Part shown: positions 16,929 through 25,541 of the stretch, piece after piece
Layout of the letters: the number at the start of each line of letters is the position of its first letter
Numbering within the stretch: position 1 is the first letter of the stretch
From: CAVTWH01 sp963850915
GTDB lineage: Bacteria; Actinomycetota; Actinomycetes; Mycobacteriales; Micromonosporaceae
Assembly: GCA_963850915.1 (NCBI GenBank)
Contig: CAWKND010000004.1
Span: 1,054,001-1,118,000, forward strand
Reading direction: 5' to 3'
DNA length: 64,000 bases
The notes under the pieces: generated by a model
What the model was told of the DNA's origin: nothing
Seen by the model: only the letters and a program-made list of their open reading frames with translations
Database searches by the model: none
Translations under genes and position numbers: made by a program

Positions 16929-17879
16929 CTAGTCAGCGACGTGGATGACGATTTTGCCGCGGCGTTTGGCCGTCTCGAGCGCCTCGTAACCGGAGCGCGT
17001 GTCAGTGAGGGGCAGAACGCGGTCCAGTACCGGCGTCAACCGGCCGTTATCGACGAACTCGGCGATGGAACGCAGCGCGTTCTGGTCGGGCTCGACGATG
17101 AAGTACACGCCGCGGACGCCGTGCCGGGCTGCTTCCTGTTGATCGGGTGGGGTGACGAGGGTGACCAGGACGCCGCCCGGTTTCAGGACCGGCCAGGACC
17201 GCGACTGCGTGGCTCCTCCGACAAGATCAACCACCACGTCCACCTCGTGGACGTGATTCTCGAAGCGGTCGCGCGCATAGTCGATAACCTGCTCGGCACC
17301 CAGACCCTCAACGAATTCCAGGTCGGCCGCCGCCGCCGTGGCGCTCACGCGAGCACCGAGGCCGGCTGCGAGCTGCACCACGTAGCTCCCCACGCCGCCG
17401 GCGCCGCCCTGCACCAGCACGTGCTGGCCGGCCTGCAGGTCGGCGTGGTCCACCAGTGCCTGCCAGGCACTCAACGCAGCCAGTGGGAGCGCTGCGGCGT
17501 GGTCGTGGTCAACGGTGGCGGGTTTGGCCGCCAGGACGGCCGCGGGCAGGGCGACGTACTCGGCGGCCGCGCCATCGCGGGTGAAAGGGATCAAGCCATA
17601 GACGGCCTCCCCCTCGGCGGGGCTCTGCACCCCCGTCGCGGACGCCGCGACGACTCCGGAGAACTCATGCGACGGGATGATCGGAGTGCGCTCAGGTCCT
17701 GACCCGTCCGAGCTGTACGTCCATGTCTGTGGCCAGGTGAGCTCAGTGGGTGTCATGGAAGCAGCCTTCACGGCCACCAACACCTCACCGGGCCCCGGCT
17801 CGGGCCGCGGCGCCTCCTCGTACACAAGCTGCTCCGGCCCGCCCCTGGTGTGAGCTCTCACGGCGTGCATCGTGCTCAT
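16929..17879 (-). CDS. Quinone oxidoreductase-like NADP-dependent oxidoreductase (MDR family)
   Basis: The 316-residue product reads PEPGPGEVLVAVKAASMTPT, HEFSGVVAA, VLVQGGAGGVGSYVVQLAAG (the cofactor-binding GxGGVG) and DVVVDLVGGATQSRSW, and ends RGKIVIHV. The zinc-ligand pattern of classical alcohol dehydrogenases is absent, so it belongs with zeta-crystallin/quinone-reductase-like members. It is a single gene near the right end of segment B. Confidence 0.9.
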   Translation of the reverse strand: MSTMHAVRAHTRGGPEQLVYEEAPRPEPGPGEVLVAVKAASMTPTELTWPQTWTYSSDGSGPERTPIIPSHEFSGVVAASATGVQSPAEGEAVYGLIPFTRDGAAAEYVALPAAVLAAKPATVDHDHAAALPLAALSAWQALVDHADLQAGQHVLVQGGAGGVGSYVVQLAAGLGARVSATAAAADLEFVEGLGAEQVIDYARDRFENHVHEVDVVVDLVGGATQSRSWPVLKPGGVLVTLVTPPDQQEAARHGVRGVYFIVEPDQNALRSIAEFVDNGRLTPVLDRVLPLTDTRSGYEALETAKRRGKIVIHVAD

Positions 17880-18062
17880 CCGACGATTGCTCCCTCCGAC
17901 CGCATCCGATCAGCCCACCGGCCGCCCCTTGGCAATGACCGCAGGCCAACTCACGCATTATCTGGCAGTTCGGCAGCCGCCCGCCGGACTTCCGTAGGCC
18001 ACGTCCACGGTTTGTGGTGTACCAACCGGGGCCGGCGGCCGCGAACTGCGGTCGTCCTACCC

Positions 18063-18103
18063 GGTGCTCAACGGTGGACCCATGGCGGCGACCGTTGAGC
18101 ACC
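18063..18103. repeat. 13-bp perfect inverted repeat
   Basis: GGTGCTCAACGGT (18063-18075) pairs with ACCGTTGAGCACC (18091-18103) over 15 nt. It lies in the gene-poor stretch 17880-18218, about 140 bp before att copy 3. No T tract follows. Nothing else was found in that stretch. Confidence 0.55.
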
Positions 18104-18218
18104 ACGGGGAGCAGAAGGGGAGCAGCGGACCGGGTTGAATTGCGCTGAACGGCGTTCAACGTCGTCCAACCGCGGCCAACGGCCTCGCCGGGTCAGCTGG
18201 TGACGGCGTTTGTGCTGG

Positions 18219-18755
18219 TCAGCGGCCGGTCTGGACGTTCGCTGACACGGAAGAGGTCACTGGTTCAGTCCCAGCATCGCCCACCACAGTCGTACGTGCG
18301 CGAATCAGCTGTTTTGGCTGGCCGCCGATTTGGGTTGGTCCTTGAAGGGCCGCCCCTTCGTCGTTTCCGGCGAGCGGGAGCTTGAAAATCGGCTTGACGC
18401 AGTCGTCGGCGATCATGGTGATCTTGTCGGTGAGTGCCTCGAACATGGCCTTTCGGGCGTTCGGGGTGCCGTCTGCGATGGTGAGGCGATGTGGTTGCTG
18501 ATCTTGGTCGGGTCGCCGGGGGTCAGGGACTCTGGTGGCTGGTTGAGGTCGAACTCAAGCTCGGGCTTTTGGGCGCGAAGTTGCTTGGATTGCTCTTTGA
18601 GTGTCGCGAGCCGTGCCCGGATGACGGTGTCGTCGTCGAGGGCACCTCGCTCGAACGCTGACAGGTAGCGGTCGATCGCGGCACCTGTGTCCTTAAGTTC
18701 CCTGGTGACGGCGGTGAGCTGGTCGCGGGACTGGGCAGTGGAGGCGGCGGCCTCC
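18219..18755 (-). pseudogene. Large serine recombinase C-terminal remnant
   Basis: One minus-strand frame, open right after the response-regulator stop, reads AIDRYLSAFERGALDDDTVI, RARLATLKEQSKQLRAQKPE and RKAMFEALTDKI, and then VKPIFKLPLAGND. This is the coiled-coil and tail region of large serine recombinases. The catalytic and zinc domains are gone, cut at the boundary with the response-regulator gene. The frame then runs through the tRNA-Val fragment before stopping. It probably came with one of the tandem insertions. Confidence 0.6.
18242..18286 (+). repeat. att copy 3 (tRNA-Val 3' fragment)
   Basis: It differs from 5126-5170 at two positions (TTCAGTC and CAGCATC). The encoded CCA end is kept and the tRNA 5' half is absent. 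It forms the right edge of the inserted region. Confidence 0.9.
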
Positions 18756-18756
18756 T

Positions 18757-19398
18757 CTACGCGGCGCGTAGATAGGCGAGTACTGCCAGGACGCGACGGT
18801 GGGCGTCTTCGGTGTCGGTGACGTCGAGCTTGCCGAGCAGGCGGCGTACGTGGGCTTCGACCGTGCGCTCGCTGAGGAACAGCCGCTTGGCGACGCCGGC
18901 GTTCGTGTACCCCTGGGCCATCAGCCGCAGCACCTCGTGCTCGCGTTCCGTCAGGTCGGTCAAGCCCTGCCGCCGGTCGCTGTGGTGCAGCAAGTGGCCC
19001 ACGACGTGCGGGTCGAGCGCGGATCCGCCTCGGGCCACGCGGTCGACCGAGGCGAGGAAGTCGGCGACGTCGAGGACACGGTCCTTGAGCAGGTACCCGA
19101 ATCCGCCGCGGGCGACCAGGTCGACCGTGTGCGCGGTCTCCAGGTGCTGGGAGAGCAACAGCACTCCGATCTCCGGGTGCGCCGCCTTGATCTCGGCGGC
19201 CGCGCGGGTGCCCTCGTCGGTGTGTGTCGGCGGAAGCCGGATGTCGAGCACGACGATGTCCGGTTTCTGCTCGGCGACCAGGCCGGGCAGGCCGTCGGCG
19301 TGCCCGTACGAGCCGATGATTTCGTGACCGGCGTCCCGGAACAGGCCGGCGAGGCCTTCGCGCAGCAGGACCTGGTCCTCGACGAGGGTCACGCGCAT
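18757..19398 (-). CDS. NarL/LuxR-type response regulator
   Basis: The 213-residue protein has a receiver domain (MRVTLVEDQVLLREGLAGLF, phospho-acceptor in DIVVLDIRLPPT, then FGYLLKDRV) and a C-terminal LuxR HTH (LTDLTEREHEVLRLMAQGYT, VEAHVRRLLGKL). Its ATG lies inside the end of the upstream histidine kinase gene (10-bp overlap), so the two form a coupled pair. The receiver shows the LPPTHTDEG loop common in actinobacterial LuxR regulators next to multi-helix kinases. Confidence 0.94.
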   Translation of the reverse strand: MRVTLVEDQVLLREGLAGLFRDAGHEIIGSYGHADGLPGLVAEQKPDIVVLDIRLPPTHTDEGTRAAAEIKAAHPEIGVLLLSQHLETAHTVDLVARGGFGYLLKDRVLDVADFLASVDRVARGGSALDPHVVGHLLHHSDRRQGLTDLTEREHEVLRLMAQGYTNAGVAKRLFLSERTVEAHVRRLLGKLDVTDTEDAHRRVLAVLAYLRAA

Positions 19399-21389
19399 GG
19401 CAGCTCCGCAGTCAGCCGGGTGCCGGTGGCGTCGCTGCGGACCAGCAGCCGGCCGCCGATGGCCTGGACCCGGTCGGCGAGTCCGGCCAGCCCGGACCCC
19501 GATCGTGAGGCGGCCCCGCCGACCCCGTCGTCGGCGACGGTCACGATCAAGTGGCCGTCACGGCGAACGGCGCTCAGCGTCGCGGTCGATGCCTGTGCGT
19601 GTTTGATGACGTTGGTGAGTCCTTCGCAGCCGACGAAGTACGCGGTCGCTTCGATGTGCCGGTCCAGCCGTTCGACCGGCACATCGATGCTGACGGGCAG
19701 CGGTGCCCGCCCGGCCAGTTCGCGGAAGGCGGCGCCGATGCCGGCGTCGAGCTGGGCGGCCGGCAGCTTCTGGGTGAGGTTGCGTAGCTCCTCGATGGTC
19801 GCGGCGAGGTCGGCGACCGCGGTGTCGAGCCGGTCGGCTTCAGCGCTGCGGCCCTCGCGCCGCATGCGTGCTTCGGCCGCCCGCAGCGAGATGCCGACCG
19901 TGACGAGCCGCTGCTGGGCGCCGTCGTGCAGGTCGCGTTGGATGCGGCGGCGCTCGTCGTCGGCGGCGCCAGCGATGCGGGCCCGGGACCTGTTCAGCTC
20001 GGCGACCTGGCGGTTGAGGTCGACACCGAGGCGGGCGATCTCGATGGCCAGCCGGCTGCGTTCGACGGCGACACGGACCGCGGTCTCGTGCGCCGGGTCG
20101 CCAGTCGGGGCGTACTCGACCAGCACGTCGGCCGAGCCGTCGCGGTCCAGACGCGCGGCCGGCCGGTCCGGATCGCTGGCCGCCACATTGCCCCGCACGT
20201 CGCTGTACTCGTGCGAGGCCGGCAGCAACAGCAGCACCCGCAACGTCGGGTCGTGCAGCACGTCGCGCAGCAGGTCCTCGACCCGCCGCGGCTGCTCGGT
20301 GCCGGCCCGGAGCCGATCGAGGAACGCGTCGATGCGCACGCTCGCTGAGTACCGGTCACGGTCGAACCGCCGATCCACCACGTCCTGCACCCTGCGGCGC
20401 AGCGGCCGGAACGCCACCGCCGCGATCAACGTGCCACCCGCCGCAGTCCAGGACGATGGGCCGCCGAGAACCGCGCCCAACACGATCGCGGTCGCACCAT
20501 AGGCGGCGGCGAGCAGCACCGACAGGACGAGGTACACGAGTGTGCGGTTGACGATGCGGTCGACGTCGAACAGCCGGTACCGCAGCACTGCCGCCCCCAG
20601 GCACAGCGCGGCGACAATCAGGAGCACAGGTGTCAGCGCCTGGACGAACGGCGACCGGCTCCAGAACGCGATGCATATTGGAGCCAGGATGAGGATATCG
20701 AGCCCGGCCAGGGCCACCCACTTGAGCTGCAGCCTTTCCACCGGGCCGGCCCCGCGGTAGCGCACTACCAGCGAGGCGAACGAGCCGACCAGCGCCAGCG
20801 TCACCAGCCCGCCACCGACGCCGGCCATGACGGCCCACTGCGGGCCGGGTTGCGCATACAGGTTGACGCCGGAGACGTAGTCGCCACCGGTTGCAGGATC
20901 GAGCATGAACCCGGGAATGTAGAGCGCGGCACCGGCGCAGCCCGCGTACACGATGGCCCGCCAGCGTCGCCCAGGCAGGCGTCCGGTCGGTACGACCAGC
21001 AGCGCCAGGACCCACATCAGCAGGGCCGGCAGCCAGCTGCCGTACGCGATCCACTGGGCGAGCGGTCCCCCCGGCCAGCCCTCGGCGGACGCTTGGCGGC
21101 CGTACGCCTGCAACAAGTCGCCGAACAGGGCGTTGAAGGCGCCGAACCCGACCAGAATCCATCCGACGGCATTGCCCGGGTGCCGGACGGCGATGAGCCC
21201 GCCGATGACCACGATCGTCAGGTCGTAGAGCGCGAACAAGATGTTCTGGTACGCCGGGATGGACCCCCAGCCGACCGCGACGGAGGCGGTCTCGGCCAGC
21301 ACCGCCATGCCGACGCATACACCGACCAGACCAGCAGCTCGCAAGGCTCCCACACGCTCATTGTCGGCTCGGATCGCGGCCGCGTACAT
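19389..21389 (-). CDS. Membrane sensor histidine kinase (HisKA_3 type)
   Basis: The 666-residue protein has about ten hydrophobic segments in its first 310 residues. A region with RPLRRRVQDVVDRRFDRDRY follows, as in actinobacterial multi-pass kinases. The kinase core has the HisKA_3 box DDERRRIQRDLHDGAQQRLV (His acceptor) and the ATPase motifs TNVIKHAQAS and VADDGVGGA. It is the partner of the LuxR-type regulator encoded just downstream with overlapping ends. The stimulus is unknown. Confidence 0.92.
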   Translation of the reverse strand: MYAAAIRADNERVGALRAAGLVGVCVGMAVLAETASVAVGWGSIPAYQNILFALYDLTIVVIGGLIAVRHPGNAVGWILVGFGAFNALFGDLLQAYGRQASAEGWPGGPLAQWIAYGSWLPALLMWVLALLVVPTGRLPGRRWRAIVYAGCAGAALYIPGFMLDPATGGDYVSGVNLYAQPGPQWAVMAGVGGGLVTLALVGSFASLVVRYRGAGPVERLQLKWVALAGLDILILAPICIAFWSRSPFVQALTPVLLIVAALCLGAAVLRYRLFDVDRIVNRTLVYLVLSVLLAAAYGATAIVLGAVLGGPSSWTAAGGTLIAAVAFRPLRRRVQDVVDRRFDRDRYSASVRIDAFLDRLRAGTEQPRRVEDLLRDVLHDPTLRVLLLLPASHEYSDVRGNVAASDPDRPAARLDRDGSADVLVEYAPTGDPAHETAVRVAVERSRLAIEIARLGVDLNRQVAELNRSRARIAGAADDERRRIQRDLHDGAQQRLVTVGISLRAAEARMRREGRSAEADRLDTAVADLAATIEELRNLTQKLPAAQLDAGIGAAFRELAGRAPLPVSIDVPVERLDRHIEATAYFVGCEGLTNVIKHAQASTATLSAVRRDGHLIVTVADDGVGGAASRSGSGLAGLADRVQAIGGRLLVRSDATGTRLTAELPCA

Positions 21390-21508
21390 CAGTGGTAGTA
21401 CTCCATCGAGTGCGGTGTTGGTGCCGATGTGCTGCGCCCGCGGCGCTCCTAGCGTCGATATCGGCCCTGCTGCCCGCGGGGCGGTTATCGACGAAGGAGC
21501 TTCCTACC

Positions 21509-21874
21509 GTGACTACCATCCGTCCTGCCTCATTACCGGCCGCCTCAGCCGGCTTGTTCGCCCTCGCCAGCCTCATTGACATCGCCTTTCTCGCCGCGAT
21601 CGGCTCTAAAGACGCAGCGCCGCTGCCGGCGATCCTGCTGTTCGCCGTGCTCGGCGCCGTCACGCTCGCGGCGCTTATCCCGGCCCGCCGGGGTAGCCGG
21701 CCGGCCCTCATCATCGCCGTCGTGCTGCGCAGCATCTCGGGCCTGCTCGCGTTCGTATCGTTCTTTGCCGGCGCACCGGTCTGGGTGATGGTCTGCGAAG
21801 CAATCGTCATCGTTTCGACGGTCGTGGCTCTCGTCCTGCTGCGCCGCCAATCCCCGGTCACGGTGCCGGCATGA
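21509..21874 (+). CDS. Small four-helix membrane protein, unknown
   Basis: The GTG at 21509 is preceded by AAGGAG, which decides the start. The 121-residue product has about four hydrophobic stretches (GLFALASLIDIAFLAAIG, ILLFAVLGAVTLAALIPA, SISGLLAFVSFFAGAPVW, EAIVIVSTVVALVLL). It is encoded divergently from the histidine kinase gene. No family is assigned. Confidence 0.65.
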   Translation: MTTIRPASLPAASAGLFALASLIDIAFLAAIGSKDAAPLPAILLFAVLGAVTLAALIPARRGSRPALIIAVVLRSISGLLAFVSFFAGAPVWVMVCEAIVIVSTVVALVLLRRQSPVTVPA

Positions 21875-21904
21875 CCGCGGTCGCCGCACCCGCAAGGGCC
21901 GTCC

Positions 21905-22400
21905 GGTAGCCGGCTGGGTCTGCGGCTAGGCGGTCTCGTCGGGGTCGCCAGCGGCCTGGTCACGGCACCCGTCACGCCGGCCGCCGGCATGGACATGTAC
22001 CGGTATCCGTTCAGCCCGGGCGCCTACGCCGCCTCGCCGGCGTCGCGGTCGCCCGGACCGGCCGTTGGCGGGGCTGGGCCCGATGGACGCCAATGGCACT
22101 GGGCATCCTCGTGTTCGTGATGGTCCTTCCCGGCCTCTTCGGAACGTTCCTGGAGGGCGGCTCGGCATCATCCCGAATCTCGCAACCACGAGCCTGGACC
22201 CCGGCCCCATCGGCCTCGCCCTGCTCGCCATGATTGGCGGCTATGCCATATCCAGCCGGGGCCCACGCTGGACCCGGATCGTGGCCGGCATCGTCAACCT
22301 GTCCGGCATCGTCGTCACCTTCCTCGCACCTAAGCCCGACCCCGACCTCAGCGCCGCCCCACACGGCGCCTGGTTCGCCGGCTTCCTGCCCGTGAAGCGT
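21905..22400 (+). pseudogene. Degraded multi-pass membrane protein
   Basis: Three frames each carry one membrane-protein-like piece in order: LRLGGLVGVASGLVTAPVTP, then WTPMALGILVFVMVLPGLFG, then IGLALLAMIGGYAISSRGPR followed by TRIVAGIVNLSGIVVTFLA. The pieces fit a single protein broken by at least two frameshifts. The family cannot be named. Confidence 0.45.
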
Positions 22401-22455
22401 GTGCGTATGAAGTCTCCTGGGGGTGTGCTCAGCGGGCCGAGGCCCGCGGGGTGCG

Positions 22456-22487
22456 CCCGGGCGGCGGCGGGTGCCGCCGCCCGGGCC
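22456..22487 (-). terminator. Hairpin after the GH59 gene
   Basis: GCCCGGGCGGCGG (22456-22468) pairs perfectly with 22475-22487 across six bases, 12 bp beyond the stop codon. There is no T tract, as is common for actinobacterial terminators. Confidence 0.6.
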
Positions 22488-22498
22488 ATCGGTGCCGC

Positions 22499-24934
22499 TC
22501 AGCGGCTCCACTTCTGATTGGCTCCGCCGTTGCAGGTGTAGATCTGCACCGCTGTGCCGTTGGCCGTCCCGCTACCGGCGGCCTCCAGGCAGAGCCCCGA
22601 CTCCACACCGGTGATGGTGCCGTCGGAGTTCATCCGCCACTGCTGGTTGGCCCCGCCGTTGCAGGTCCAGATCTCCACCCGGGTGCCGGCTCTCGTGGCG
22701 TGGCCCGGAACATCCAGGCACTTGCTGCCGTACACGGTGAGCGTGTTGCTCGACGTCTGCGTCCACTGCTGGTTGGAGCCGCCGTTGCAGTCCCAGATGG
22801 ACAGTAGGGTGCCGTCGGTCTGGCTGGCGTTCGGCACGTCCAGGCAGCGGCCGGAGGCGGTGTTGCGCAGCGCGCCGCTGGAGCCGCCGGGCGGCGGGTT
22901 GCCGCTGCCCGGGGTGATGGACAGGTTGTCGAACTGGGCGGTGACGCCCTGGCCCGTGCCGTAGCCCACCTGGCCGGCGCTGAAGCTGCCGTCGCTGGTG
23001 CTGCCCAGGGTGTTGCCGTCCAGGGTGGCGGTGATGCTCGAGCCGTTGAAGGTCAGCGTGGCGGTGTGCCAGCGCCCGGTGCCCAGTGCCGTGGTGTTGC
23101 CGCTGGCCAGGGTCCGGGTGGTGCCGCTGGTGTTGGTGCTCAGGATCTGCCACGAGCCGCCGTCGGTGAGCCGCAGGTGGTAGGCGTTGACGTTGGCCGG
23201 GGACTGGAAGGTGTACGTGGATGCCCGGCCGATCAGGTCGGCGTAGCCGCTCTTCTCCAGCATCACGTCGGAGGAGACCGTGTAGTTGCTCCAGCTCAGG
23301 TCACCCAGCAGGGTGTACGGCGTGGCGTGGCCGGTGGTCCAGAAGATCGGCGTCTGCTCGGACATCTGGCGCACGCAGTGCCCGGTGTGCCCGCCGCCGC
23401 AGTTGACCACCTCGAACGAGCCCTGGGCGTCCATCAGGTACTTGGCCTCGCTGGCCACCGCCTCGTTGTCGAAGTTGTCGCTGTACGGCAGCGCCAGACC
23501 ACCCTGCGCGGGGCTGGTCGCGGTGCCCTTGCCCTGCCCGGTGGTGGTGGTGATGGAGTACACCCGTCCCGGCTGGACAGTCAGGCTGAAGCTGCCGCCC
23601 GAGGGGGTGATGTCCGAGCCGCGGACGAAGTAGTCGGCCGAGTTGTTGGAGTTGACGTTGGTCGACCAGACGTGCACGGTGCCGGTGGACAGGCCGCCGG
23701 CGACGGTGAAGTTGAGCGTCTGCGCCGCGCCGGCGTCCATCGTCTCGATGATGGTGCTGTAGTCGGAGTTGTTGGTCGACTTCAGCGAGACGTAGCTGCC
23801 GTTGTTCTTGCTGCCGCCGATGTAGCCGCTGCTGCTGTCCAGGTAACGCCAGCCGGGCGCGGTGAACTGCGTGGTCTGCGCCATCACCCAGGCGTTCTTG
23901 CCGATGGAGTAGGCGCCCGACCACGGCTGCGCGGCGACCGCGACACCCATAGTGGCCCACGGGACATTCGGCGTGATGGCGGCGATGATCGGCCAGTTGA
24001 TGTAGGCGGTCATCTTGCCGTCGATGTAGCCGCGGTTGATGCCCCGGGCCATGGCGTTGGCGCCGGCGTTGTAGTCGTCCGAGCCGTTCTCACTGGCCCA
24101 CAGCGGCTTGCCGGAGTTGATCGCGTTGGTAGAGCTGGGGCAGCTGCTCTGGTTGCTGCGGTAGCCGCAGACATAGTGCGAGCCGAAGACCCCGACCGCG
24201 CGGGCGAAGTTGGCGTTGGTCGTCGCCGTGTCGGCGTCGCCCCAGCCGAAGTTGTCCGAAGCCACGATCTTGGTGCCGGTGTACCCGTGCGAGTCCAGCG
24301 CCGAGCGCAGGTTGATGTACCAGCCGGCGTTGCTGCCGTTCTCGTTCCAGCCGCCGAGGTAGTCGATGGTCAGGCCGTTCTTGGCGGCGCAGCCCATCCA
24401 GTCCATCAGGTAGTTGATGGCGTCGGTGGTGAAGAAGTTGCTGCCGATCCAGCCCGGGGCGCCCCAGCTCAGACCGTAGATCTTGACGTTGGGGTTGCGG
24501 GCCTTGGCCTGTGCGGCCAACCACCACTCGTAGCCGCGGGTGCAGTCCACCACGCCCCGGACGTGCTCGTGGCTGGGCTCGGCGCCCGAGGTGGAGTTGG
24601 TGTCGCCGCCGATCTCGACCTTGAGGATCTGCACGTTCGCGCCGTAGCCCGGCTTGAACAGGTAGTCGAGGATCTGCGTGCGCTGTGGCTCGGCGTAGTC
24701 GATGAGCAGCCGACTGTTGCCGCCGCCCCCGCTGATGGCGCCCACGCCGTCGAAGACCCGGCCGCCGGAGCCGCCGTTGATGGTGATTGACGTGGCCGCC
24801 TGGGCCGGCGCGGCCCAGACTATGGCGGCGGCGCTGACCAGTGCGCACACGAGCGCGACGACGCTCGTGCGGCGGCGGGCCCGTACCGCGGTGACCAGTC
24901 GGCGCAACGCGCCGCCGGAAGCTGACCTGCTCAT
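22499..24934 (-). CDS. Secreted GH59 galactosidase with C-terminal CBM13
   Basis: The ATG at 24934 is preceded by GGAGGAC. The 811-residue protein has a long basic signal peptide ending APAQAAT. A GH59 (galactocerebrosidase-family) barrel follows: GRVFDGVGAISGGGGNSRLL, ILKVEIGGDTNSTSGAEPSH, the likely acid/base Glu in GGWNENGSN and the nucleophile Glu in PLWASENGSDDY. Next come a beta-sandwich and a concanavalin-like domain (TFNGSSITATLDG). Residues about 670-811 form a ricin-type CBM13 with three CLD and QW repeats. Bacterial GH59 enzymes are thought to act on plant galactans or glycolipids; the substrate here is inferred only. It stands alone, with its own promoter and terminator. Confidence 0.92.
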   Translation of the reverse strand: MSRSASGGALRRLVTAVRARRRTSVVALVCALVSAAAIVWAAPAQAATSITINGGSGGRVFDGVGAISGGGGNSRLLIDYAEPQRTQILDYLFKPGYGANVQILKVEIGGDTNSTSGAEPSHEHVRGVVDCTRGYEWWLAAQAKARNPNVKIYGLSWGAPGWIGSNFFTTDAINYLMDWMGCAAKNGLTIDYLGGWNENGSNAGWYINLRSALDSHGYTGTKIVASDNFGWGDADTATTNANFARAVGVFGSHYVCGYRSNQSSCPSSTNAINSGKPLWASENGSDDYNAGANAMARGINRGYIDGKMTAYINWPIIAAITPNVPWATMGVAVAAQPWSGAYSIGKNAWVMAQTTQFTAPGWRYLDSSSGYIGGSKNNGSYVSLKSTNNSDYSTIIETMDAGAAQTLNFTVAGGLSTGTVHVWSTNVNSNNSADYFVRGSDITPSGGSFSLTVQPGRVYSITTTTGQGKGTATSPAQGGLALPYSDNFDNEAVASEAKYLMDAQGSFEVVNCGGGHTGHCVRQMSEQTPIFWTTGHATPYTLLGDLSWSNYTVSSDVMLEKSGYADLIGRASTYTFQSPANVNAYHLRLTDGGSWQILSTNTSGTTRTLASGNTTALGTGRWHTATLTFNGSSITATLDGNTLGSTSDGSFSAGQVGYGTGQGVTAQFDNLSITPGSGNPPPGGSSGALRNTASGRCLDVPNASQTDGTLLSIWDCNGGSNQQWTQTSSNTLTVYGSKCLDVPGHATRAGTRVEIWTCNGGANQQWRMNSDGTITGVESGLCLEAAGSGTANGTAVQIYTCNGGANQKWSR

Positions 24935-25096
24935 CAGTTTTGTCCTCCTCCACCGGGGGGTGGGTGGCAGTGGCGACCGTGCGGAACCGCTGCAGTGGCC
25001 TAGGGACCGGCCGGCAGCGGCGCCGCAACAGGCTCTTGTCGAACGCTCACATCGCGGCGGGAGTCGTGACGGGGGACTCGTCCGCAACGTGCGCCC

Positions 25097-25126
25097 AACA
25101 TAGGTCGTACGTATGATGAGTGTCAA
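25097..25126 (-). promoter_or_regulatory. GH59 promoter with palindrome in the spacer
   Basis: On the minus strand TTGACA (25121-25126) and TATGTT (25097-25102) are 18 bp apart. The spacer holds TCGTACGTATGA (25105-25116), symmetric except for one pair, which is a typical place and shape for a repressor site. Confidence 0.55.
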
Positions 25127-25215
25127 GCGATGATTGTCGATGCGATATCCGCACGCTGATCCGTCGCCGTCCCATCCTGATCGGCTGTCCATCCCGACCC
25201 CGCGGCGCGCCTCGG

Positions 25216-25382
25216 CATCACATGAAACTGTCCCGTGCTTCGGCGGCCATCATCTTCAACGAGGGCAACCCGGGACGGACCGGCGTCCTCAACGGGAGCC
25301 TGTCGGGCACTGAGAACATCCCGGTCATCTTCACGTCCTACGCCGTGGGCACCCAACTCCTAGATGATCGATTCCAAGGGGT
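25216..25382 (+). pseudogene. PA-domain fragment of an M28-type peptidase
   Basis: The frame reads AIIFNEGNPGRTGVLNGSLS, then IPVIFTSYAVGTQLLDD, a close match to the protease-associated domain of secreted M28 aminopeptidases (IIFNxGNPGRTxV, IPVVGTSYAxG). Nothing of the catalytic domain remains, and the match ends close to the left end of an IS5-type element. Confidence 0.6.
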
Positions 25383-25475
25383 CAGTGAGCCATTCCCCGT
25401 AACGGGGGGTGACGGAGGGTAGCCAGTCCTCGGCGGTTAAGGCGACACGCCGGATCCGTTGTGGTGCAACAAGAA

Positions 25476-25537
25476 GACGCAGAACCCCGGTATGAAGGTG
25501 GTCCTCCTACAGATCAACTTCATAAGGGTTCTGCGTC
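25476..25537 (+). promoter_or_regulatory. Hairpin covering the transposase leader
   Basis: A left arm at 25476-25497 and a right arm at 25518-25537 pair over 20 bp, with one 2-nt bulge (GACGCAGAACCC with GGGTTCTGCGTC, TATGAAG with CTTCATA). The ATG follows 4 bp later, so the stem would hide the start region from ribosomes when read through from outside. Confidence 0.65.
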
Positions 25538-25541
25538 GACG

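Larger units (their letters stand above)
9897..18286. mobile_element. Segment B between att copies 2 and 3
   Basis: An 8.4-kb stretch is bounded by direct repeats of the tRNA-Val end. It contains an ISL3-type IS, a xylose-type ABC importer, a GH35 tail and an oxidoreductase. No integrase is seen inside, but a serine-recombinase tail lies across the right boundary. Either a second element integrated in tandem and lost its own genes, or host sugar genes were captured. Only the boundaries are certain. Confidence 0.5.

Noticed and set aside
23066..24790. Long plus-strand open frame over the GH59 gene
   Set aside because: Val/Gly-rich shadow frame; the minus strand encodes a convincing secreted GH59 protein.
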